Shown: positions 35,301 to 50,300 of the stretch, piece after piece | Layout of the letters: every line of letters begins with the position of its first letter | How positions within the stretch are numbered: the first letter of the stretch is position 1 | Assembly (NCBI RefSeq): GCF_964355755.1 | Contig: NC_092679.1 | Location: 4,714,001 to 4,778,000, forward strand | Length of the DNA stretch: 64,000 nt | Direction: 5' to 3' | Origin: Antedon mediterranea | Taxonomy: Eukaryota > Echinodermata > Crinoidea > Comatulida > Antedonidae | The notes under the pieces: generated by a model | Told to the model about the DNA's origin: nothing | Databases searched by the model: none | What the model saw: only the letters and a program-made list of their open reading frames with translations | Translations under genes and position numbers: made by a program

Positions 35301-38300
35301 TTGCTTAAGCTACCCCTACCCAGCAATTTTAGTCGCGTGCAACGCAACTCTACAGCTCACTATGTCGGTCGGTCGGTCGGTAAACACTAAATTAAGCACG
35401 TGATTGCAGCCATGTATATATTTATATTTTATTGATTTTATTCTAGTTGAATAACTAAACTAATCGGATACAGTAAAACACTCTATTCAGGGGACATACC
35501 TATTGAGGAAAGTGACACTTTATTATGAAAAGAACAAGGGTCCATGTATCGGTAAACACTTTGTCAGGTGCTAGATTTGTCCTATGATTAAGTAGAGTAT
35601 TTAATATGCTAGAAAATGGGGTATACGAGAGACTTCGTGGCATGGCCACACCCATAGTTCAGACTATTAGCACTCAAATGCACTAAGCATGTGTGACTAA
35701 ACTGTTTATCCCTTTAAGACCACTTTTGGGATTTTAGCAGTTTCAATCACCCTTCACCTCTGTACCTCCTGCCATCCCCTTCACCTCTGTACCTCCTGCC
35801 CTCCCCCTCCCCATTATCAAAACTAGAATATATTATATTTCTTCTAAAGTCAAGTTTCATACAAAGACAAATATCTCAAACATAGCACAGGTGGAATCGA
35901 ATACTTGACCTTTGACATCATAAAAACATGCGCATAAATATAATGTTGTAATATAGTACAACAGTGACAAGTTAAATGTAAAACCAGATGTTGTTTGAAT
36001 TGTGATCATCCCACATACCAAATTGGATTGCCGCCAAAAAGAAATATCAGTTATTTTCCTCATCAATTTCCCCCTTTATATGTTCTTCTATCAAATAAAA
36101 TTAATGATAAAGTTCAATTTAAAGTTCCATTCCCTACATTTTTTTTAGATCTAATTTAAGGTCACAAACTACATTTAATGTAAAAATAAATACTATGGTC
36201 CTATTGCGATAACTTTTTCCGTCTTTAAACGGTTAAAAATGTGAAAAATAAGCGGCCCGCTTTAAATCCCAACATGCATTGGGTGTGGATTGATATTTTT
36301 ATTTTTCTTATGTGATTCACCTACTTTCGATCGATCATGTGAGGCCAAAACAAATGGAAAAATATTAATTGTTATATGATATATTATTATAATTAATATA
36401 TTATTATTGACAATGAGTTATTTAAAAAAGAAATGGGCTTATAATTGAGCCACGACCTACCTGGCTGTCGATTCCTAATAGTAGTACCATGAAGAAGAAC
36501 ATAATGGACCATAGAGGGGCGATTGGCATCTGGGCTATGCCTTCAGGATAAGCCACAAAAGCCAAACCAGGACCTGTGAAAAAACAATACATGCATAATC
36601 AGGTGGGTATACAAACAAACAGACATCAATTTTCTCTCCAAAATAAAGGCGAAGTACAATATACAGTAAGTCTAAGTAAGACTAAGATTTTGGAATATAA
36701 AAATGATATATTATATGTCTATACATTTTAGACATTGCAAATTAAAATGGTGTACAGTAGAACTCCTTATTTGGGAAAGCCTTATTCAGCAGACACACCT
36801 ATTCAGAAAAATTCAACGGACACACCTATTCAGCAGACAGACCTATTCAGCAGACAGACCTATTCAGCAGACACACCTACTCAGCAGACACACCTATTCA
36901 GTGGACCCACTTATATTATATATTTATATAATACAAACTGTATAACATAGTTTGATATTTGTTGTTATATTACTCAATCCATAAAAATGTATAATCTTTT
37001 CTATATGGCACTTTTTTCTGTAATTCTAAACAGAAAATGATTATAGATGACCTATTATTGAATATCGAAACAAAGAGTATGACCAAAAGTATCAACCTAC
37101 CTGATCGTGCAACCTCGTCGATTGGTACCCCCTGCGTTACGGACATGAAACCAATAACGGAAAAGATGACGATTCCAGCATAGATACTTGTACCACTATT
37201 GACGGCAATAAATACAATACAATCCCTACCAATAAACCAATTTGATATGTAAATTAGGATGGTACATTATTACTTTCTAAATGCCAAGTATATTATTTTC
37301 TTTGCATGTTTTTTTCAACAGCACAATAGCCCCCAAAATTTAGTTATGTTATCATCATATTAAAACAAAATAACTGTAGGTAGGTATTGGTTTTTTAATA
37401 GGAAAATCGATAACTATGACCTGAAAAAGCTTAAAATCTTTATCTGAATTTGAGCCAAAATATAAAAAATCGTGTCATTCTATGCATTTTCCAAGAATAT
37501 TGGGCAAATTATCATTTATATTTTCATAAAAACAACCGTTTATAAATGAAAAGTTTTAGTATATACAAAGAGTGGAAACATATTTTGCAATGCTTAAAGC
37601 CTGTTTTCCTGGCAACGTTAAGTTGGGTTGAGTTTAAAATTGTTAAAGTTGAAAATAAATAATAGTGATGACGATGATCGAGCCGGACTGCTAATATTTA
37701 CACATTTTTACGCGATCATTATAGTTTCTTGGTTCTCTCGAGCGTTGCTGAGACACGCGGACGTGAATTATTACAAAACCAAGGCCGGCCACGCGCAGCC
37801 AGGCACACATGAAAATTGAAAAAGTTACGGGTCTTGATGCTTCAACTCAGCCTAGGACATACTTTCGCTGATATCTTATTCTAGGCTTACACTAACTTTA
37901 AATTAAATTGTTTTGATATTGTAATTTAATTTGACTTACATTTGTTGTTTTGAAATATCAGACCTTAAAAGTGTACAAAAAAAACCATTGTCGCGTTTTA
38001 AAAATTCAAGAATTGTCAGCGCGTACCTATTTTTTCACAAACTGCAATGACGTAATTTGTGAACCATTTGATTGGTTAGTTTTAACGATCGTAACGATCA
38101 TAATCGTTAAAGTTGAACCGAGTTCAACTTTAATGATTGAAGAATTTAACGATTTTAAGGGTTAATTTTTATCCCCTTTTCCTGTCAAATCGTTGAATCT
38201 GTCAACTCAATGCAACTTAGCGATCGACATGAAAACAGGCTTAACTATCTTATCATTCATAAAAAAATATAAATTATGCATGAGAATTTAATAGGTTATT

Positions 38301-41300
38301 AAAATCATAAATAAATTAAATGCAATATTTAGTTGATGGAAAATTCCACTATTTATGTTTGATACCATCAGATGCTAACTCAGATGCTTTTGTTGTTTTC
38401 GTAATCATTCTGGAATCTTGCCAAAAGTGCTGTGCTATTAAAGTTCACTTCAATTATTACATAATACCGAACCTTTCAGCATATAGTTTATACGATTTAT
38501 TGTTCAAAATTGTTCATCAGATTATGTAGCTTATTTATACTTTGTGACCTTTTAATACTGTAGGTATTCTTGAAGAAACAAACAAACAGGGATGAAAAGT
38601 GATGGAGATATAGTACTTAGAGTATGGTTGGCTACATCAGGGTTGAAGTCAAAATTTACCCATTAAAATTTACAAACTCGAGCCCAGAACTTGAGAAATA
38701 TGGTGCCAAAATGTTAATATTACAAAACAAAATAGTTAAAGATGTATTGTCCCTTGAAACACAAAAAGATGAAGGTCAAAATATTCTAAATTTAAATTGG
38801 CCATATCAAAGTAATATTAAAGTTATTCACTTTAAGTTGAAAATTCGAGCCAAAAGCAACAAGTTTACGTAATTAACAGGTAAAATAGTTTGATTACATT
38901 TCGTCTGGAAAATCGTCGCGAGCGAAAGTAAACAAAGATTTAAACCACGAGTACGCATTATGCATGATGCTAATTAGGATTGTTTACAACTCGTTATGGT
39001 TGAGAAGGTACTTTCACACAGATTGTGAGGAAGTTTTATAATTATGCATACAGACTAGCCAAACAAGCATGTTTCATTATGGGATATGTTTTGATCAAAA
39101 ACTTTGACTGGAAGTCAAAGTTATTTTTTTAACCAAAAAACGTCTGTATTTCAGTTAAATGATTTTTTTTCCGACAAATTTTTGGTGATAGTTAATAACT
39201 ATTATGATACTTTAAAATGACCCACCTTTTTTCGAAATCTGTTATTTTTTTTTTTTTTTTATTAGTCAAAGGGACAATACATCTTTAAAATTTGGAATTC
39301 TGAATATACTTTAGCCCTTGATGTATTATACTAAACATTTTAGCAAAGAGAACACAACGCGAAAACGGTCATTACACAACACAGTTGTGAAATCAGAGCA
39401 ACTGTTAATACAAAGTGATGTATTACCACCAACCATCTGTGCACTACACACAAATACATAACCATTCAAGAATTTCAATGGAATGGCGATTGTAGGATGT
39501 TTTTATTTTCAATCTAATACGGTCATGTACAAGTCAATTGGACCTTCAATTGTATTTAATAAATGACCCGAAGATGAACGATAATAAAAAACTATGTTTC
39601 AGAATTTTCGATCAGTATGTGAAATACGAAAAATGATGAAAATTATTACGCAATACAAGTAACTAATTATTGCGTAAGGGGATGGCACTGCTATGCAGTT
39701 TGGGACCTAAATTTCGACATCACTATCTGTTGCACTATTTATCTTGTATGACATTGCATTGTACGTCAATCGTTTCCATAACTCACTTTTGCTTGAATCT
39801 TATTTGGAACCATTTTTTTATAACGTTTTTAACATATTTAATAATGCTGTAGAATTTATTTTCATTTTTTATGCCTATTATTTTCTAAAATAATCTTAAA
39901 GCAGTGGAGTAAAATAGTGGCCAAACGCCCCTGCTTTATCACTCCTATGAGGCCTTAAATAGCTGGACAGTTGCATTGGACTGCTTATGCTCTGGGGCCC
40001 TTGTGTTTATTTAATCAGTGAGCGCTCATTCATAGTCGTTGCGCCATTGCTTAAAGGTAGTTTAATCAACATATTGTACTCTACTATTGTACTCTACTAT
40101 TGCTAGGTAAATTGTTGATGAGTTTAGTGCAAATAGTTCTATATAACCAAATTACAATTCAAGTATAGTATTTCATTATTAGTAGTTTTCTCAACTGTTC
40201 TGTCATCAGGCCTCATGTGCGTTACAAAAACAATTGTAAGATTTTATTGTCCTAATTAGAGAGTCACAGTATAGCTACCTGCCAGCTAGCAAATTGCAAA
40301 TGGAGGTCAAATCTGAGAGTATAACAACAACAAATATATATTTATATTAAAACCAAATGTCCTGCGTTCAAAAACATTTAGTAACAGTGTAGAAATGAAA
40401 TTTATTAAATGGCTTAGCAAGGTTGTTGATAATAGTGGAATTATCATTACTCAGAAATGAATTTTCTGCATAAGAGTTTTTTCGTAGGTGTTTTGCATGC
40501 TATTGTCAGTATTTTCGTTTCTGATTGTGCTAATCTTTAAAGTGAGTACCAATGCTTCTTTAAAAGGCCTACCTTATCAAGGTCATGGAACAAGTTAAGA
40601 ACAATGGAGATATATCTTGCGTAAATCAATTAAATAACTCACACGAAATCCAGATAATAACTAGGATTTTCATTTTTGTTCAACCTTTTTAGCTTTCTTT
40701 TTTGAACTACCTAATAATAATATCTTCAAGTGACCTTTGACCATATGAATTTTACACCTGTACAAGTTTGTCAAAGTTTAAATAGAGACATAACATTATT
40801 AAATAAAGTCAGGCAAAGTGTGAATGACTGACTACACTTCATATTTTTAAGCCCCATGCTTTTTTAGAAAACCAATTAATAAAAGTTAGATAACTAAATT
40901 TCCTGACACAAAAAATATTATTGAAAAAAAAACTAATGTCTTGTTATCAAATTCTCTTACCTCCAGAAGTTATGGTGGAATTTGTTGAAACTACTGAGGG
41001 CGCACCAAGTTCCGAGACCGATCGAGTAGGAGAAAAACACTTGGGTTGCAGCATCCATCCATACCTACAAAACAGATGCAACATTTTAATGTAAGCTAAA
41101 GTTAAGAAACTACCAAAGAGGCGAAAATAATATAGGTAGAATGTTTGCAGTTCAAAAGTGAGACATTAACAAATTAACCATGTCAAACATTAATAGGACT
41201 TGTAAAAAAGGTAAATGAGGTTGTTTGTTTGGCTTGAGTGTAGATGAAAGAACTACTGAAGGTGAAAACTTGTGTGTAGGTAATGAAAGATGTAATGAGA

Positions 41301-44300
41301 GTTGTGGGTAGGTAAACAGAGCAGTGTGGACAGCGATCGAAATTAAATTATGCCAGATACAATTACGGCCAAAATAGCAGAAAAACAATGTATTAAAGGG
41401 CGGTGTATGTGTTTATGTACCACAAAGGTGGGAAGCAAAAAAAAAGTCTTCAGTTTTTCGGGCAAATAGTACTAGGTTGTTTAAAAGTTATGCCAGGTGC
41501 ATTGGTGCATATGCTGTAGAATTGCGCTTTTTAAATTATGCCAGATTATGCAAGATTTTCGAAAATTATGCCTAGCATAAATGCTAGATGCCAGATAGCA
41601 TAATTATGCCAGATTTGGCTACTATGAAAGGGAGTTGTGGGTAGGTGAAGGGAGTTGTGGGTAGGTGAAGGGAGTTGTGGGTAGGTGAAGGAAGTTGTGG
41701 GTAGGTGAAGAAAGTTGTGGGTAGGTGAAGAAAGTTGTGGGTAGGTGAAGAAAGTTGTGGGTAGGTGAAGAAAGTTGTGGGTAGGTGAAGAAAGTTGTGG
41801 GTAGGTGAAGAAAGTTGTGGGTAGGTGAAGGCAGTTGTGGGTAGGTGAAGGGAGTTGTGGGTAGGTGAAGGGAGTTGTGGGTAGGTGAAGGGAGTTGTGG
41901 GTAGGTGGAGGGAGTTGTGGGTAGGTGGAGGGAGTTGTGGGTAGGTGGAGGGAGTTGTGGGTAGGTGAAGGAAGTTGTGGGTAGGTGAAGGGAGTTGTGG
42001 GTAGGTGAAGGGAGTTGTGGGTAGGTAAAACAAAAACTTGCAGGTAGGTATACAAACTTGTGTGTACAGTAGGTAATAGGAATTGTTGGTAGGTAATAAA
42101 TTATATACAACAATTTACAGTACCTAAAGTCTGCATAAATAATAATTCTGTACATTAAATTTCTAACTGCTAACATGATGCTCTGTGAGGTCAAATGTCA
42201 GATATGTGTAATAAAAATATTATTCCAGATAATAAATCCACATTTCATAATAAAGTGAAATCAATAAGCCAATTTTCCATTCGGCCAAGGTCACAATGGT
42301 TTACATATAATTTAAAAACATCATATGATTTCACTAGCTAGGTCAATACTGAGAAATACATGGGATTTATTAATAAATCCTTTAATCTGTTTCCGGATGG
42401 CTAAGCTCAAACAATAAAAAACTAATTATTAGGCCTTGTACTAATTTTGTTTTGCAAATAAAAGGTAGTTTAATGTTCACGTCAATTCACTAGCAGACAT
42501 GCAATTTTCTAGCAAAAATTAATTTGATTTTAGCAGACAAGGGATTATCAAGGCCTAGGTGTGCCCTAACAAACAGATATAACCCTCCTTTGGGACACCC
42601 CTATTCTGAGGGCAATTTACTGTGAAACAAATTGGGTAAAATAAATGTCTCAACACTACAGCAAACCACTAATCAGAGGATGCCCTATTGAAACTTTAAA
42701 CTTATTTTGTGTGGGTATATATTATATAAGCTAATTTGCCTCATTGTGACCCACAGTCAGTTGTGCTTCCAAGCCCAGAATGGTATTAACATCCTTTTTT
42801 GACCAATACTTGTCCAATTTTCCAGTGATTTAATTCTTAAGCTAACGAAGTGCTTTCTAAGTTTCAAACCCTTCTTCATTACAGGCTTATATATTTTCAT
42901 ATTATGTCCACGGGTGACTATTAATAAGACATTGTTTCGTTCTCCTTAATAAGGGTTTTACTTTATATGGGAAACAAAGACTATTTTATCACTATAGACG
43001 ATAAATGAGCTGAGCTGGACTGGAGCGGTTTTATTGACCTTAATCCAAGAAAGATAATTAAATTGACACATGCACACAACGTTTCAAAACCACAAGTAGC
43101 ATCGTGAATAATTGCCGTTCCATTTTTTTTCAAAATCACATGAAAAATCGAAGTTTAATTCAATTTCTTTGTTTATATCCTTGTTTTAAATTAATGATAC
43201 CAGCAAAAATTAGTAAAATAGGCCAAATGCCAACAGTAGGCCGTAATGGTGTATTTAAAAATATCTAACTAATCATATGAACAGAAGAATCCTGTTTGAA
43301 GAGACAGACATTTCTAAGATGCGATTAAAATTTAACAAAGCAGGAAAACCATGCCGCGCCATTGAAGCCACGGAGAATCGGTTATAACGAAGACACATCC
43401 TGTTTACAGTGTAATTTAGGAAACATTACACTGTAAAAAATTACAATTTTGGAAAAAATTCAAAGAAAATGTAATTGAGTATGTGCAACATAGAAATAAT
43501 AACCTTGAATAGGCTCGTCTTTTTGCATTGTGTGCAATTGCAGGTGTTACCATGTTTGTTTTTTTTTGGGGGTGCTGTAGGTCTTTTTAGGAATGTGTTA
43601 AGTGATTGATCACACTCCCACGTCGCAAAACGAAAGCCCTGATAGAATACTAGAGTAAATACTAACCTCCGATTCAGCCAGCTTGGTGGTATTTGGCTTC
43701 AGGTAGAATATCAACCCGTCTTTGGCCCCTTCAAGCGTGACGGCACGGATCATCAAGATGGTGAGCAGCACGTATGGAAATGTGGCGGTAAAGTACACCA
43801 CCTGAAAGTGGTAACAGAAACGCAAGTTAATAAAACGTTCATAATCGACGGAAAAACTTAAAATAAATAAAATGACATGAGAAGAATTGATGACCTAAAA
43901 ATGAGAAGCTTAGTGAATACAATTAAATAAACAACTTTAAATTTGTATTGAGAATTAGATAGAAACATGCAAATCGGTGCACTTAATTAGGAAATATACG
44001 ACAAACGCGTCGTAAATCCTATTTAGCATTTCACCTGGTTACTGTATTAAAATCACCACTGATGAAAATCCATAATATGAATATATTTTATATCACTGGA
44101 CTTCATCTCCATGCAAATTAAATATATAAAATATATAGCATGGATAAATAAATAAGTAAGCAATTATCATCAATAATATTCATAGACATTCATAGCCAGT
44201 AAATGTAATGTATGTTTTTACACCCACAGTCTACGTATACGTTTTACAGTCAAAACCGTCGAGTCACATAAAAAATCTGTTTTTCTAGCGATGATATCTG

Positions 44301-47300
44301 GAAATTATGTTTTGATATCTTATCCGGAAGATGAACTTGACCACCAGAGTGCTTCCTACCAAGATTTATTTTATCGACATTGGTTGTTGGTCCGGCTAGG
44401 CTATTTTTTTTTTAGTCTGGTCAGGTCAGCTTTCGATCTGGCTAGGCTGTCAGTCCGGCCAGGTCAAGTTTGCTCAGACTTTCAATCTCGTAAGCTTTTA
44501 GTCCGGCCAGGTCATGTTTTTTGGTCTGGTTTAGTTTTTGGTCTGGTTTAGACTTTGGTCTGGCTAAAGCGATTTTTACTATGATTTGGCTAGCCTATTT
44601 TACAACACAGTATCTTCTATTCAGGTTGGTTACTCTTGTTTAAATCATCAAATTAGTTTTGCCATAGACAATTCTTCATTCCAATTCAACCAGGCTGTAA
44701 CATGTTCTCATGTATTGACATCATTCTGCAAGCAAACTATATTCTTCCACATCAATCTGTCGACCATTCTTGCAATACACTACTAATGCTAATTTAACGA
44801 TTTTACCAGTTATTCGTCCATCTCTGGTTAATAACTAAAACTTCTAGAAGTGATCGCGCCATCCCTCAAATTTCGTTGACAGACACGACCAATGCCCACT
44901 TTACCTGCGCACCACATTACTACCAAAGCGTACAAAATCGCGCCAGAAAATTTTGCTGTAAAATAACAGAGAAATTGGTGAGTGCCCAAACATGTAAAAT
45001 GTTACTAATGTCTTGATACACAAGAAAAATAAAGGGATAGGAAGATTTAAAGGAATATACTCAATTGAGAAGCGTCTTACAAAGTCTTTTGAATGAATGT
45101 AACATAATTTAACACAAACTTGGTTCTGTGTACTGTAAAGTAGAATGTGAAGTTTAGCCGTTCCTCTATAACCACTAGTTCAGTCATAAGCAGAGTCAAA
45201 GGTCGTAAAGCTGTGAAATAGAATGTACTTGGACATATACTGTACACTGCTACGGTCATCCAGCAAGCCTATCTGCACACCGATGATTTTAACTGAAAAT
45301 GATCTTATTATTATTAATTACTGTTTTTATAGGTTATCGTTATGTGGTTAGATTTAAACAACGTAAACATTGATACCGCTGGTCTGGTGGTCGTCGGTGG
45401 GTGTGGTACTGTAGATTGTTGCCAGACCTATATAAAATAGAAAGCTGTCCTCTGTGTGGTTCTGTAAGGTAAACTGCTTTATGAAAAAAGTCACTTACCG
45501 TTAGAAACAGCATAGAATCCAGATGAGATGGTCTAGAAGAACATTGCCATTCTGGCACTGTATTGTGCACTTAATGCACATACTTGTACCTCCTCTGCCA
45601 GACACCTGTGTAGCCTAAGTAAATCAGTGGAACACCTGTGTAGCTAAGTAAATCAGTACGTAAAATCAGAGCTAGATAACACACACTCCTCCAAAATGTG
45701 AAAAAGAGAAAAAAAAACCTACACTGAATAAATAAATAAACAAATAAAGACAAATTAAGAAGAGCCCAAAAAAACATTTCTTCAGAAAATAAACGTCTTA
45801 TCTATTTGTAATAAAACCAGTAACGGTCATCTATGTTCCAAACACTAACTACATGTGATTGTTTGTAGCTAATGATCATTAAATTCTGCTAACTTTCGTC
45901 TGCTTCCTTTCTTGCTGCGTCAGCTCTTTTCGATGCTATCAGGAAGACCTTCAAGAAAACAAAGAAGAAGCCATCATCATAAGACCTCTACATAATTCTT
46001 CTTAAAGATCCTTGTTCAGCAGCTGGCATCTTCAATGCGAGTAGGCGATGTCTTCCAGCAATGTACTTGCAGGACTCCTCTCAACAACGTCTTTTTTCAG
46101 CATGTGTTCCTCAGCAGTCTTGAATCATAGAAACTATTTAAAAGCTAATCAGGGCATCTTCTCCAACTAATCTCTTACGACTCTATTCATCGTCACCCTC
46201 CAATCTAGACTAGAAACTACGTATTACAAAAAAAACGGTCCTTAGATTAGTAAAATTGTAACTAAGCTAAATCCTTTTCATTTTTTGTTATCCGCATCAA
46301 GCAATTTTATATTTAATGGCTGCGATGGCAGAAAAACAGGAATATTCCTATCCTATACAGTGTCTATAAAACCTGAAACTATTCTTGCGATATTTAATTC
46401 TTTTACCTAAATAAATGTTCATGTCCCCTAAAAAAACTATTCTAGTCCTCACCCTTCCATCTCTTTGGAACAGACGGCTGTACTTACATTTTGGTCCCAT
46501 CTGAGGTAGTACTAACTCTTTAATAAAAAGACCCATCCAAGATTAACATGCTACATTTATAGCAAGCATGATTAGTCATGTACAGTTTTATGTTAACTTA
46601 TTAGTTTTAGATGCAGTTCTTTAAAAAAAGTTTAGTAAACCCAAAATTTATATTCATCATTCCTTTATATAAAACAAGCATGATGATTTCTGGCTAACTG
46701 TTTGACTTCTTTAAAGTTCTGTTGTTGTTATTTGTTTATAACTAAAGTTTTAAGTTGTTTGATGATGGTTAAATAATTTAACGGAACATCTTTTAGAATG
46801 AAGATACAGGGCACATAACACATCTGAAGAAGTGACAACCAAATATTAATTACATAATGCCTATCTTCTAATGTATATATTATTATTTCTCCCTAAATTT
46901 TCCATCAATAAAGACCTAAAATTAAACCCAACCACCAAATACATATTTTATAAACAAATTACCTCACAACAAACAGCAAACAGAAAAAATAAATAAACAA
47001 ACAAAATTTGGAGGAGTATGCATATAAAAAAAAGTTGCTCTGATATAAACCCTAGGAAGGTAGCAATAGAGTAAATAAGAATAGAGACATAACAATGTAC
47101 AATTTAGTTAAAAATTATTATACTCATCTCAATACGACTTTCAATTGGGCAAAGTTTAACAATCTTAACCTATCACATCATTAGATTCTTCACTTTGTTT
47201 ATTATTTTTGAAACCAAAGTTGTAAATTCGTTCATTTTCATTTCTTTCTTCCATCCATTTGTAAATACAGTTTTTAAATATCTTTGGTATAATTAAGTTT

Positions 47301-50300
47301 TTTTAATTCTTTTTTTTTTATTTGCTTGATGTGACAGATTAGAATGGCTCAACCGATCCTTTATTATTGATTTAATAAATATATTAAAATGGTTTTTTTT
47401 TCTCCATACCAAATTAAAAATTATATCATATTCTCAGAAACTGAACACATTTTGAGGTGTTTTTTTTAAAGGACAGATTGACGGCAACAATGCACAACTG
47501 AAACTGAGATGTAGCGATGTAATTATAATTAGTTGATGGGAGACAAATGGTTTACCTTTCCAGTACTCTTGACCCCCTTCCAGATACAGAAATAGATGAT
47601 TACCCAAGCGAGGAAAAGACATCCTACCATCTCCCAATTCATACCACCGAGATCATCAAATCCTTCCGATAAGTGGATCTTTAAAACCTTACGCCTACAA
47701 AAAAAAAAATCATTAATAATGAGTAATATACTAATTTACATAATAGTCATGTGGTATAGTAACATTCACAACAAAGAGAGCCACGCCCAATTTATGTTAG
47801 AACTCAACAAAGGAATGTAGTCGTAGTCGTACGCAATGTTGAAGATAAAGTTAATTATGTTGAAGACAAAAATATGTTGAATCATGTATAAATTTACAGG
47901 CATAAGGGAACTACAGTATATAAACATTTATTTAAAAAAGTTAATATTATTAAAGAAAAATATAAATAATAAGTAAAGTGTATACTGTAGTAGTATTTTA
48001 GCTATGCCTGGCATAGCACAAAAGCACAAGAAAACTATGTTTTCTACTAGAAGAAAATTGATACTGCAGATTGATAAGCGTTTATGCTATTATTAACATC
48101 ATTTTTCAGTCTGATTAGATTAGAAACCTACTAGTTAATAAATACAGTAGAGTAATATACAAATCTAACAGACAACGTATAGATACATGATTTTTTGTTT
48201 AGTTTGGGTGACGTTTCCGCTTGCTTGCAGCTGTAAAGAGATATTCAGAAAATGGCTAAAGAGGAAGTCAATGGGTTTATTTTTATTTAGGGAATGCTTG
48301 CTGTATCCTGACTAATACCAGTTGAGCAAATGTCAAGATTCTAAAAATGTGCAAGGAATTTGAAGAATTTGCCTAAAGAGAAATATCAAATACCATGTAG
48401 ATATTTCTGATGATGTCATCCAGTCAGTCCAATGCACTTTCTTGCTGTTTTACATCATATATTGAGCAAAAAGAATGTAATGTAAGGAAGTGTTGATGTT
48501 ATTTTTGAATGGAAATAGAATATGCAGTATGCAGTATGGACTCCATTAAGAAACAAGATATTATCAAAGAACATTCATTCAATTCCAATTGAAGGACAGG
48601 TACAACAGCACTGTACAAATATATTAAAATACACTGAGTGAAATTATTACAGAAAATACTACACTATTTAATAATTACTGTTGACTCCCTCAAAACCGTA
48701 AACTCTCCAAATACCAGACTTTTCTTGAGGTCCAAAATGTCCCAAATTGTTCCCATTGAAACACATTCTGAATACCAGAGTTTCGGGAAAACCAGACATA
48801 CAGTATTTGGTGTTTAGTATTGGGATAGTTGTCTGTAGTTATACAGTACTAGGCACAGAATGGGTTTTAAAACAGTACAAGGCTATTTTGCTTGCCCAGA
48901 CTATAATATAAGTACTCTTTTTAATAGCCCACAAAGTCTTTTAGAAACTTGATCCTAAATGTTATACAGTACTCAGGATTAAGGCGATAAAACTAGCATG
49001 GAAAAATAATTATAATGCGATGAATAACAAATTAAGTTACACAATGTCAAGAGCAAATGTCACCATCTCTTCCTACTTCAATCAAGATTAGATACCAGAC
49101 TTCAAACCACACCATATATGCTTCTTGTTTACAACATACCAAATTAGGACAATTACTCTCAAAAATATTAATCATATGTAAATTGTATGCAATCACATGA
49201 TCTCTTTTACAGCTTTCACAAACCACAATTGCAATCTAGCAGCCTACAAAACGGCTTTCTTTCATTAGCACAAGGAATACAATATTGGGAATTGATAATG
49301 AATATTAATGAGATGCAAATTTAAGGTAGCTTCTTATGATAATGAGGGCTTTAAGTAATCTTTATCTACTCTGAATCATGGTAGGTGTGCCATCTGGAAT
49401 TTAAAGATGGTTCTAGATACATTTACTCACGTAGTCGGCATTCAAATACTGTAGGAAATTTGTTGATTAATAAATCAATGAAAAATTAAAGGAATATTTA
49501 TCTATAGGCATTTATTAGGCTAGTAGTAGTAGTTAAATGTTGATAATTTACTATATTTTAAATTCATAATTAAAATATAGATATAGTATCACAACAGTCT
49601 ATTTGAAACAATGAAATGTGTTATGACTGGACATCATAATTATATCATATCAAAATTTACATCAGAAGATATTTTTATTGCATTATTAAAATAAATACAG
49701 CTCTACTGTAGTAATAACAGTGCTTGATAATAAAAGCATGCATTAAAAAATTCCATTTCAGCTGCATATATTATACAGACATAAGTGTTTGATCACATGC
49801 ACATTCTTTGCTTTGCTATTGGTCACTGATATCAGAGGACATCTTAAAATTTAATTGCTTCCATATCAAGTACAAGGACAAGAGAGTCACCATTGGCATT
49901 AGGTACTGTATTGAAATTAGAAATTGACCTTGACAAAAGACAATGAAAACTTGTTAAAGAGGGAAATTATATAATACAATTAGTAAAAAAGAACATGTGA
50001 ATTTTTCTTCAGTCTCAGTTGGATTGAACCTAATATATTTTAATCGCATTCCATATTATTTCAGTCTCAATTTTTTTATTCATATTCTTATGAATGAAAT
50101 CAAGCTTTCTTTACATTTTCATTAAATTAAAATAATAATATATTCAGTTATAATAACTTAGATCAACAATTCTACATAACAAACATGTTGTAGCCATCGT
50201 CGTCGTTATATGTTAAAGAGAAAATGCTGTACACGTATAGCAGAATATTTATTCCCGCATGATACCATGGAAATTACGCATAATTATATCTGTTAAAAAG

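Noticed and set aside
41631-42020. Regular array as a CRISPR candidate
   Set aside because: Units are contiguous with no unique spacers, and the window is eukaryotic.
41546-42194. Three overlapping minus-strand ORFs of 149-190 codons with Pro/Thr repeats
   Set aside because: They are the same stop-free minisatellite read in three frames inside an SLC6 intron; no start context, splice support or domain.
45340-45570. Possible extra SLC6 exon with donor-like AACG|GTAAGT
   Set aside because: Exons 4 and 5 already join in phase and match the family with no missing residues, so no exon is needed here.
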